Shown in pieces: positions 57,283 to 64,000 of a stretch of DNA of 64,000 nt. The stretch comes from Rhodanobacter fulvus Jip2 (GTDB lineage Bacteria; Pseudomonadota; Gammaproteobacteria; Xanthomonadales; Rhodanobacteraceae), in assembly GCF_000264315.1 (NCBI RefSeq), contig NZ_AJXU01000043.1:16119-80118 (forward strand), given 5' to 3'. The notes under the pieces are model-generated. The model saw only the letters and a list, made by a program, of their open reading frames with translations, was not told where the DNA came from and did no database searches. Numbering within the stretch: position 1 is the first letter of the stretch; every line of letters starts with the position of its first letter. The position numbers and the translations under genes are program-made.

Positions 57283-58472
57283 TGACGGCGTGATTTGCGC
57301 GGCAGCAGATGGCCTTCGTTCACCAGCGTGCGCAGCAGGTCGAGTTCCAGCTCATCGAGCGGGCCGGAAGGCCGCCACGCGCGCTGTTCGCACAAGGCTT
57401 GCGCCAACGCCGGCGAGGCGGCATGGGCCTGGCCGCTGACATACAGCGTGCAACTGCCCTTGCCCTGGCTCCAGGCCAGCCGCGACCAGGGGTGGCGCAA
57501 CAGGCTGGCGCCCGCGGCGAGCTGCTTCTTCAGTGCGGCGTCGGTCAACGGCCGCTCCAGCGGCGCCACCACCTGCGCGTTGCGGTAGCGCGTGATGAAG
57601 CGCCCGAACCAGTCGCGCAGCAGGGTTTCATCCAGCGCGGCGGCGAAGGGCAGGGCGTCGGAGATGCGCGCCAGGGCAGCGCGATCGATCTCGCCGGTGG
57701 CGCGCGCCGGCTTCAGGTCGGGGTCGGCGTAGCGCAGCTCGTCCGGCAGCAGGTCGGCGATGTAGTCGGCCAGATCGCCGGTCATCTCCGCTTGCGAGGG
57801 CGCGCGCATGCCCACCGAGAACGTCATGCACGGCCCGCCGAACGCGATGCCGTCGTGCGGCACGCCCGGCGGCAGGTACAGCATGTCGCCCGGTTGCAGT
57901 AGCCACTCGTGCGTGGGCTCGAAGGTCGCCAGCTGTTTCAATTCCACGTCCGGGCGGAACGCCTTCGGCGCCAGCGGATCGTCGCTGATCGCCCAGTGGC
58001 GCTGGCCCAGTCCCTGCAACAGGAATACGTCGTACTGATCCACGTGGGCGCCGACGCCGCCCTCCGGTTCGGCGTACGAGACCATGACGTCGTCCACGCG
58101 CCAGCTGGGCAGGAAGCTGAAAGGTTCCAGCAGGCGCGCCACGTCCGCGTCCCATTTGTCCACGTCCTGCACCAGCAAGGTCCAGTGGCTGTCCGGGGTG
58201 CGGGCGAAATCGGCTTCGCTCAGCGGGCCCGAGTTGACGTGCCAGCGGTCGCGCCTGGGGTCATGCACGATCAGCCGCGCCAGCGCGGCCGGCTCGCAGG
58301 CCAGACCGGCCAGGTCGTCCGGCTGCAGCGGCGGCTCGAAATCCGGAAAGGCGCCGCGGATCAGCAGGGGCCGTTTCTGCCAGTAGTCGCGCAGGAACCG
58401 GGCCGGGCTCATGCCCAGCGGCTGGCTTGCGCTGCCGCGGACTTCGATGGGGAACGTTGGGGTCGGGGTCAT
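57279..58472 (-). CDS. roxA: Ribosomal protein arginine hydroxylase (RoxA/YcfD-like)
   Basis: RoxA is a Fe(II)/2-oxoglutarate oxygenase that hydroxylates an arginine of ribosomal protein L16. The 397-residue protein has a cupin/JmjC fold with metal ligands H-V-D (in V-G-A-H-V-D-Q-Y-D-V-F) and a distal histidine in P-G-V-P-H-D. The W-Q-K-R-P-L-L-I-R-G-A-F segment is diagnostic. I start at the ATG giving M-T-P-T-P-T-F; an earlier ATG at 58505 adds 11 residues with no family character and overlaps the TauE gene. Confidence 0.9.
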   Translation of the reverse strand: MTPTPTFPIEVRGSASQPLGMSPARFLRDYWQKRPLLIRGAFPDFEPPLQPDDLAGLACEPAALARLIVHDPRRDRWHVNSGPLSEADFARTPDSHWTLLVQDVDKWDADVARLLEPFSFLPSWRVDDVMVSYAEPEGGVGAHVDQYDVFLLQGLGQRHWAISDDPLAPKAFRPDVELKQLATFEPTHEWLLQPGDMLYLPPGVPHDGIAFGGPCMTFSVGMRAPSQAEMTGDLADYIADLLPDELRYADPDLKPARATGEIDRAALARISDALPFAAALDETLLRDWFGRFITRYRNAQVVAPLERPLTDAALKKQLAAGASLLRHPWSRLAWSQGKGSCTLYVSGQAHAASPALAQALCEQRAWRPSGPLDELELDLLRTLVNEGHLLPRKSRRQ

Positions 58473-58497
58473 CCGGCCATTGTAATGGCAGTGGTGC

Positions 58498-59247
58498 TCA
58501 GACAATCAGCCGGAACGCATTGTGCAGGCCCAGCGCCAGCACGGCGAAACCGGCGAGATAGGTAGCCAGCCGGCCGGGGATCCGGCGGATGAACAGGGCG
58601 CCGAACGGTGCCGCCAGCACGCCGCCGATGATCAGCCCGAAAACGGCGGTGAGATGGGTGGTGCCGATGCTGAGCAGGAAGCTGATGCTGGCTGCCACGC
58701 TGACCACGCATTTGGCCAGGTGCACGCTGCCGATCACGGCGCGCGGCGGCAATCCGCGCGCCAGCAGGACGGTGACGGTCAGCGCGCTCCAGCCGCCGCC
58801 ACCGATGGCATCCACGAAGCCGGCGACCGAACCGAGGACCGACGTGCCACGCGGCACATCCGTGCGGTCACCGGGCGGGCGGGTGCCGCGGAACAGCAGG
58901 AACAACCCCATGCCCAGCAGATACGGCGTCAGCGCCACCCGCATCCAGTGCGCCGGCACGTTGATCGCCACGTAGGCGCCCAGCAGGGCGCCGATCACGC
59001 CGGGGATCACCAGCGCCAGGAACAGCCGCCGGCGCACATTGCCGGCCAGCAGGTGGCTGAGCCCGGAGGCGCCGCAGGTGAACGTTTCCGCGTAATGCAC
59101 GCTGGCGCTGGCCGACACCGGCGGTACGCCCAGGCCCATCAACAGCCCGGCGGAAGTCACGCCATAGGCCATGCCCAGCGCTCCATCGACCAGTTGGGCG
59201 AAAGCACCGACGGCGATGAAAACGAACAGCTCGGCGAAATTGGGCAT
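58498..59247 (-). CDS. TauE/SafE family sulfite exporter-like permease
   Basis: Members of this family move sulfite, sulfoacetate or related anions. The 249-residue protein has about eight membrane helices, with the paired family motifs around A-Q-L-V-D-G-A-L-G-M-A-Y-G and G-F-V-D-A-I-G-G-G-G-W. It is divergent from cysJ-cysI-cysH, which supports a role in sulfite or sulfate handling. The stop is 25 bp before roxA on the same strand. Confidence 0.88.
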   Translation of the reverse strand: MPNFAELFVFIAVGAFAQLVDGALGMAYGVTSAGLLMGLGVPPVSASASVHYAETFTCGASGLSHLLAGNVRRRLFLALVIPGVIGALLGAYVAINVPAHWMRVALTPYLLGMGLFLLFRGTRPPGDRTDVPRGTSVLGSVAGFVDAIGGGGWSALTVTVLLARGLPPRAVIGSVHLAKCVVSVAASISFLLSIGTTHLTAVFGLIIGGVLAAPFGALFIRRIPGRLATYLAGFAVLALGLHNAFRLIV

Positions 59248-59320
59248 GGATATCTGGTGATGGAGGCCGGCGAGAGTATCAGACCGTCATCGCCTGCGCT
59301 GAAATGAAGAGCGGGCATAA

Positions 59321-59338
59321 GCACATGCCGACATATGC
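59321..59338. promoter_or_regulatory. Candidate operator in the TauE-cysJ divergent region
   Basis: A one-mismatch inverted repeat, GCACATG-N4-CATATGC, lies in the 159-bp region between the divergent TauE-like gene and cysJ. It could be a regulator site such as for CysB or Cbl, but no match to a known site is claimed. Confidence 0.25.
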
Positions 59339-59406
59339 TTTTACCTGATACCGGCACGTACCTAGGATTGGACGCCAAGAAGTAAAGACGTCCAAAAGGA
59401 AGCGCC

Positions 59407-61242
59407 GTGAACGTTGCGTTGAAACCCATTCTTCCCACCCCTGCACTTGGGGAGGAACGGCTCGCGCTGCTGGCGCGTTTGACTGAAGGCCTCTCGCCGG
59501 CGGATCTCTATTGGGTGTCCGCGTACGCCGCGGCGCTGGCCTCGCTGGCTACCCGCATCCCCGGTCACGCCGGCCTGGCGGTGGTGGCCGACGCCCCGGC
59601 ACCGACCGAGCGCCCGGCCGAGCGGCTGACTGTCGTCTACGGCAGCCAGACCGGCAACTCCAAGCGCGTGGCGGAAAAGCTCGCCGGCAAGGCCGAAGCC
59701 GCCGGCCTGAGCGTCAGGCTGCTGCGCGCCGGTGCCTATCCGCTGCGTGAACTGGCGCAGGAGCGCCACCTGGTGGTGGTGATCAGCAGCCAGGGCGAGG
59801 GCGATCCGCCGGACGATGCGATCGGTTTCATGGAGTTCATTGCCGGCAAGCGTGCGCCGAAACTGCCGCAGCTGAAGTTCGCGGTGATGGGCCTGGGCGA
59901 TTCCAGTTATGCGAAGTATTGCGCGGTAAGCCGCGACCTCGATGCCCGGTTGGCCGAGCTGGGCGCCACCCGGTTCGCGGCGCTCGGCGAGGCCGACGTG
60001 GATTTCGAGACGGCGGCGGCGACCTGGTCGCAGGGCGCGCTGGAAACAGTGAAGAAGGCGCTGAGCACCCCCACGGCAGCGGCGCGCCCGGTCAGCCCGC
60101 TGCATGCCGTCAATGCGGCACCGCTGCATTCGCGCGACAAGCCGTTTGCCGCCGAAGTGCTGGAGAACCAGCGCATCGTGTCGCGCGACAGCAATCGCGA
60201 CGTGCGCCATCTGGAGCTGTCGCTGGAAGGTTCCGGCCTGCATTACGAGGCCGGTGATGCCATCGGTGTGTGGCCGACCAATCCACCGGTGCTGGTCGAC
60301 CAGTGGTTGTCGGCGCTCAAGCTCGACGGCAGCCGCGAGGTCGCCCACGAGGGCAAGCGCCTGCCGCTGGCGCGCTGGTTGAGCCAGGAACGTGATATCA
60401 CCCGCTTGACCCGTCCCCTGCTGGCCGCGCACGCCACCCTCAGTGGCAACCGTGATCTGCAACGCCTGCTCGAGCCCGAACACAAGGCGGACTTTGCCGC
60501 GCTGCTGGAGAGCCATCAGCCGATCGACCTGCTGCGCGAGTTCCCCGCCGCGTGGGATGCCGAGCAACTGGTCGCCGCGTTGCGTCCGATGACGCCGCGG
60601 CTGTACTCGATCGCCTCCAGCCCCAAGCTGGTCGGTCACGACGAGGTGCATCTCACGGTGGCCGTGGTCGAATACGAAAGGCACGGCAGCAAGCATTTCG
60701 GAGCCGCCTCCACTTATCTCGCCACCACCGATGACGACACCCGCGTACCGGTGTTCATCGAAGAGAACGAGCGCTTCCGCCTGCCCGCCGATGGCAGCCG
60801 TGACGTGATCATGATCGGCCCGGGCACCGGCATCGCGCCATTCCGTGCGTTCGTGCAGGAGCGTCAGGCGACGGGTGCCAGCGGCCGCAACTGGCTGTTC
60901 TTCGGCAATCGCCATTTCTCGCAGGATTTCCTCTACCAGGTGGAATGGCAGGAAGCCTTGCGCAGCGGCGCGCTGCATCGGCTGGACCTGGCGTTCTCCC
61001 GCGATCAGGCCGAAAAGTTGTACGTGCAACAGCGGCTGCGCGAGAAGGGCCGCGAGTTGTACGCGTGGCTGAGCGAGGGCGCCCACCTGTATGTCTGCGG
61101 CGACTCCGCGCACATGGCCAAGGATGTGCACGAAGCGTTGCTCGACGTGGCATCCGTCCACGGCGGCCTCAGCGCGGATGACGCCAAGGCCTGGCTGGCC
61201 GACTTGCTGCAACAGGGCCGCTACGCCCGCGACGTATATTGA
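59407..61242 (+). CDS. cysJ: Sulfite reductase (NADPH) flavoprotein subunit
   Basis: CysJ passes electrons from NADPH through FAD and FMN to CysI. Of 611 residues, a flavodoxin domain (about 73-215, with Y-G-S-Q-T-G-N-S) is followed by the FAD domain (R-L-Y-S-I-A-S-S) and the NADPH domain (G-P-G-T-G-I-A-P-F-R and Y-V-C-G-D). The GTG start has AAGGA 6 nt upstream. It is the first gene of cysJ-cysI-cysH, with cysI 12 bp downstream. Confidence 0.96.
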   Translation: MNVALKPILPTPALGEERLALLARLTEGLSPADLYWVSAYAAALASLATRIPGHAGLAVVADAPAPTERPAERLTVVYGSQTGNSKRVAEKLAGKAEAAGLSVRLLRAGAYPLRELAQERHLVVVISSQGEGDPPDDAIGFMEFIAGKRAPKLPQLKFAVMGLGDSSYAKYCAVSRDLDARLAELGATRFAALGEADVDFETAAATWSQGALETVKKALSTPTAAARPVSPLHAVNAAPLHSRDKPFAAEVLENQRIVSRDSNRDVRHLELSLEGSGLHYEAGDAIGVWPTNPPVLVDQWLSALKLDGSREVAHEGKRLPLARWLSQERDITRLTRPLLAAHATLSGNRDLQRLLEPEHKADFAALLESHQPIDLLREFPAAWDAEQLVAALRPMTPRLYSIASSPKLVGHDEVHLTVAVVEYERHGSKHFGAASTYLATTDDDTRVPVFIEENERFRLPADGSRDVIMIGPGTGIAPFRAFVQERQATGASGRNWLFFGNRHFSQDFLYQVEWQEALRSGALHRLDLAFSRDQAEKLYVQQRLREKGRELYAWLSEGAHLYVCGDSAHMAKDVHEALLDVASVHGGLSADDAKAWLADLLQQGRYARDVY

Positions 61243-61254
61243 TCAGAGCTCCCC

Positions 61255-62943
61255 ATGCCTTCCCATCTCGAACACATCAAATCCGAAAGCCGTCTTCTTC
61301 GCGGCACCATCGCCGAAGGACTAGCCGACACCGTCACCGGTGCCATCGCCGAGTCGGATACCAAGCTGCTGAAGTTCCACGGCAGCTACATGCAGGACGA
61401 CCGCGACATCCGCGACGAGCGCCGCCGCCAAAAGCTGGAGCCGGCCTATGCGTTCATGCTGCGCGCGCGTTTGCCCGGTGGCGTGATGACGCCCGCGCAG
61501 TGGCTGGCGTTCGATGCGCTGGCCAGCAACTACGCCAGCAGCGGCCTGCGCATCACCACGCGGCAGACCTTCCAGTGGCACGGCATCCTCAAGAAGAACC
61601 TGAAAGCCAGCATCGCGGCCATCAACGCCGCGGCGGCCAGCACCATCGCCGCCTGCGGCGACGTCAACCGCAACGTGATCTGCAACACCAACCCGATCGA
61701 GTCCGAAGCCCACGAGGCGGCCTACGCCTGGGCCGCGCGGCTATCGGAGCACTTGAAGCCGAAAACCCGCGCGTACCACGAGTTCTGGCTGGACGGCGAA
61801 AAGCTGGTGGGCGAGGAAGCCGCCAACGAGCAGGAGCCGCTGTACGGCCCCACCTACCTGCCGCGCAAGTTCAAGATCGGCATCGCGATCCCGCCGCTCA
61901 ACGATATCGACGTCTATTCGCAGGATCTGGCCCTTATCGCGATCATCGAGAATGGCGAGCTGGTCGGCTTCAACGCCGGCATCGGCGGCGGCATGGGCGC
62001 CACCCATGGCGACCCGGCCACCTATCCGCGGCTGGCCGACATCATCGGTTTCGTGCGGCCGGAGAACCTGATTGCGCTGGCCGAAACCGTCATCGGCGTG
62101 CAGCGCGACTGGGGCGACCGCGAGGAGCGCAAGCACGCGCGCCTGAAGTACACCGTGGACACCTACGGCGTCGAGGCCACCAAGGCCGAGATCGAAAAGC
62201 GCCTGGGCTTCGCGCTGGAGCCGGCGCGCGACTTCCATTTCGACCACAACGGTGACCGCTACGGCTGGGTCAAGGGCCATGCCGGTCGCTGGCACCTCAC
62301 GCTGCAGGTGGAATCGGGCCGTCTGCTCGATACCGAGGCGCATACCTGGCTCAGCGGCATGCGCGAGTTGGCGCATATCCACACGGGCGACATCCGCCTG
62401 ACCTGCAACCAGAACCTCATCATCGCCAACGTGGCCGCCGAGGATCGCGACACCATCGACGAGCTGGTGGCCCGCCATCGCATGGATGGCTACAAGCGGT
62501 ACAGCGGCATCCGCCAGCATTCGATCGCCTGCGTGGCCTTGCCCACCTGTGGTCTGGCGATGGCGGAAAGCGAGCGTTACCTGCCCAGCCTGCTGCTGAA
62601 GCTGGAAACCCTGCTGGACCGCCACGGACTGATCGATGCGCCGATCCTGCTGCGCCTGTCCGGCTGCCCCAACGGCTGCTCGCGTCCCTACCTGGCGGAA
62701 ATCGCCCTGGTCGGCCGCGCGCCGGGCCGCTACGACCTGCGTCTGGGCGCGGATTTCCAGGGCCAACGGCTCAACCAGGCGTATCGCGAGAACGTCGACG
62801 AGGCGGTCATCCTGGAAGTGCTGGATGGCTTGTTCGGCCGTTACGCGGGCGAGCGCAACGCGGGCGAGTATTTCGGCGATTTCCTGTTGCGTGTGGGTGT
62901 GCTGAGCGAACCGCGGAAGATTCCGCTGAAGGTGAACGCATGA
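61255..62943 (+). CDS. cysI: Sulfite reductase hemoprotein subunit
   Basis: CysI reduces sulfite to sulfide on a siroheme-4Fe-4S centre. The 562-residue protein has the cluster ligands C426 and C432 (C-V-A-L-P-T-C) and C471 and C475 (C-P-N-G-C). The siroheme-contact R-x-T-x-R-Q-T segment (I-T-T-R-Q-T-F-Q) is present near residue 103. Length and gene order match NADPH-type sulfite reductase. Its stop overlaps cysH (ATGA). Confidence 0.97.
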   Translation: MPSHLEHIKSESRLLRGTIAEGLADTVTGAIAESDTKLLKFHGSYMQDDRDIRDERRRQKLEPAYAFMLRARLPGGVMTPAQWLAFDALASNYASSGLRITTRQTFQWHGILKKNLKASIAAINAAAASTIAACGDVNRNVICNTNPIESEAHEAAYAWAARLSEHLKPKTRAYHEFWLDGEKLVGEEAANEQEPLYGPTYLPRKFKIGIAIPPLNDIDVYSQDLALIAIIENGELVGFNAGIGGGMGATHGDPATYPRLADIIGFVRPENLIALAETVIGVQRDWGDREERKHARLKYTVDTYGVEATKAEIEKRLGFALEPARDFHFDHNGDRYGWVKGHAGRWHLTLQVESGRLLDTEAHTWLSGMRELAHIHTGDIRLTCNQNLIIANVAAEDRDTIDELVARHRMDGYKRYSGIRQHSIACVALPTCGLAMAESERYLPSLLLKLETLLDRHGLIDAPILLRLSGCPNGCSRPYLAEIALVGRAPGRYDLRLGADFQGQRLNQAYRENVDEAVILEVLDGLFGRYAGERNAGEYFGDFLLRVGVLSEPRKIPLKVNA

Positions 62944-63662
62944 ACGCGATCCAGCTCCCTTTCAATGACCACAGCCCGCGCGCACTGGCGGATATCAACG
63001 CATGGATGGCGAGCCTGACTGCCGAGCAGCGGGTGGAGTGGGCGCTGAAGCACACCGCCGGCAACCACGCGCTGTCGTCGAGCTTTGGCGCGCAGGCCGC
63101 CGTCTCGCTGCATCTGGTGAGCCAGCAGAAGCCGGACATCCCGGTGATCCTGATCGACACCGGCTACCTGTTCCCCGAGACCTATCAGTTCGTCGATACG
63201 TTGACGGAACAGCTTTCGCTGAACCTGAAGGTCTATCGCCCCGCAATCGGTCGTGCCTGGGCGGAAGCCCGCTATGGCCGGCTGTGGGAGCAGGGCCTGG
63301 AAGGCCTGGAGCAGTACAACCGCATCCGCAAGGTCGAGCCCATGCAGCGCGCACTGGCCGAGCTGGAGATCAACGGCTGGTTCGCCGGCCTGCGTCGCAG
63401 CCAGTCCAGGAGCCGCCACGAAATCCCGTTCGTCGAATGGCAGCGCGGCCACTGGAAGTTCCACCCCATCGCCGACTGGACCGACCGCGACGTGGGCATG
63501 TACCTGCAACGCCACGGGCTGCCATACCACCCGCTGTGGGAGCAGGGCTACGTCTCCATCGGCGACACCCACACCACCCGCCGCTGGGAGCCAGGCATGG
63601 ACGTCGAAGACACCCGCTTCTTCGGCCTCAAGCGGGAATGCGGCCTGCACGAACTGGTGTAA
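62940..63662 (+). CDS. cysH: Phosphoadenosine phosphosulfate reductase
   Basis: CysH reduces PAPS to sulfite, using thioredoxin or glutaredoxin. The 240-residue protein has S-S-F-G-A-Q-A near 42-48, [11 protein letters not shown] and the catalytic cysteine C234 in E-C-G-L-H. The two C-C/C-x-x-C motifs that bind an iron-sulfur cluster in APS reductases are absent, so PAPS is the likely substrate. ATGA overlap with cysI fixes the start. Confidence 0.96.
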   Translation: MNAIQLPFNDHSPRALADINAWMASLTAEQRVEWALKHTAGNHALSSSFGAQAAVSLHLVSQQKPDIPVILIDTGYLFPETYQFVDTLTEQLSLNLKVYRPAIGRAWAEARYGRLWEQGLEGLEQYNRIRKVEPMQRALAELEINGWFAGLRRSQSRSRHEIPFVEWQRGHWKFHPIADWTDRDVGMYLQRHGLPYHPLWEQGYVSIGDTHTTRRWEPGMDVEDTRFFGLKRECGLHELV

Positions 63663-63670
63663 CGAGGCCT

Positions 63671-64000
63671 TTCCTTCTCCCGCAATGCGGAGGAAGCAAA
63701 GGCCCTAGCCCCACGCCTTGAGCCGAAACCCCACGCCTTCCTTCTCCCGCTAGCGGGAGAAGGTGCCGAAGGCGGAAGAGGGCGCTCTTGCTTGGCTGGC
63801 GCCGAACGAAAAGCACCCCCTTCAGCCCTCCGGGCAGCTTCCCCCGCGATGCGGGGGAAGCAAAGGCCGCGGCCCATGTCTTGAGCCGAAACCCCACGCT
63901 TTCCTTCCCCCGCTTGCGGGGGAAGGTGCCGAAGGCGGATGGGGGCGCTCTTGGCTTGGCTGGCACCGAACGAAAAGCACCCCCTTCAGCCCTCCGGGCA
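63671..64000. repeat. Tandem repeat of about 163 bp, cut by window edge
   Basis: The 338 bp after cysH contain no gene. Two copies of a unit of 163-165 bp follow each other; for example TTGAGCCGAAACC occurs at 63718 and 63881. Each copy carries two G/C hairpins of the CTTCTCCCGC-GCGGGAGAAG type (63674-63696, 63739-63763, 63839-63861, 63902-63926). The second copy runs to the window edge. Intergenic repeats of this style are common in xanthomonads. Confidence 0.85.

Noticed and set aside
62940..63662. APS reductase instead of PAPS reductase
   Set aside because: The cysteine pairs that bind the 4Fe-4S cluster of APS reductases are missing; only the catalytic Cys in E-C-G-L-H is present.

Overview
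The window is a GC-rich stretch of a gammaproteobacterial chromosome, most likely Xanthomonadales and probably Rhodanobacteraceae (Rhodanobacter, Dyella or Frateuria-like). This is inferred from gene order, protein style and a glutamine at GyrA position 83, not from a database search. It is almost entirely core genome. I found no insertion sequence, prophage, CRISPR array, defence system or rRNA, and one tRNA.

Layout from left to right. (1) 1-5753: yceD (cut by the left edge), rpmF, then the type II fatty acid synthesis genes fabH-fabD-fabG-acpP-fabF; plsX is not in its usual place between rpmF and fabH. (2) 5756-11510: a tightly overlapping operon pabB-pabC-mltG-tmk-holB plus a PIG-L deacetylase (folate, cell-wall, dTTP and clamp-loader functions). 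(3) 11689-14514: a GAF-PAS-GGDEF-EAL cyclic-di-GMP enzyme and a PilZ-type pilus protein. (4) 14794-29699: the 14-gene respiratory complex I operon nuoA-nuoN. (5) 29780-39237: initiator tRNA metY, then rimP-nusA-infB-rbfA-truB-rpsO-pnp, the classic transcription/translation operon. (6) 39355-45656: class III PHA synthase phaE-phaC, mtnA and gyrA. (7) 45902-48618: a peroxiredoxin, a small heat-shock protein, a CbpA-type DnaJ protein and a PilH-like response regulator. (8) 48687-58472, mostly minus strand: an AcuI/YhdH oxidoreductase, a LOG-family protein, the 2-oxoglutarate dehydrogenase genes lpd-sucB-sucA, a GNAT fusion protein and the ribosomal oxygenase roxA. (9) 58498-63662: a TauE/SafE permease divergent from the sulfite-assimilation operon cysJ-cysI-cysH.

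The most unusual content lies between the genes. Three intra-operon gaps (nuoD/nuoE, infB/rbfA, sucB/lpd) are filled by the same kind of element: tandem GGGAATN heptads in one arm and their reverse complement in the other, ending within about 13 nt of the next start codon. The G-rich arms also fit a G-quadruplex pattern. Two long imperfect palindromes sharing GGAGC termini lie just 3' of the peroxiredoxin and hsp20 genes. A pair of perfect hairpins sits between nuoK and nuoL, and a tandem repeat of about 163 bp runs off the right edge. Among proteins, PhaE carries a 72-residue lysine/arginine/alanine tail without any acidic residue, which resembles histone-like nucleoid-binding tails.

The genes form a growth-related set: lipid, folate and dTMP supply, cell wall, respiration with the TCA cycle feeding it, translation machinery, sulfur assimilation and carbon storage. 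Stress chaperones and c-di-GMP/type IV pilus regulation are interspersed.
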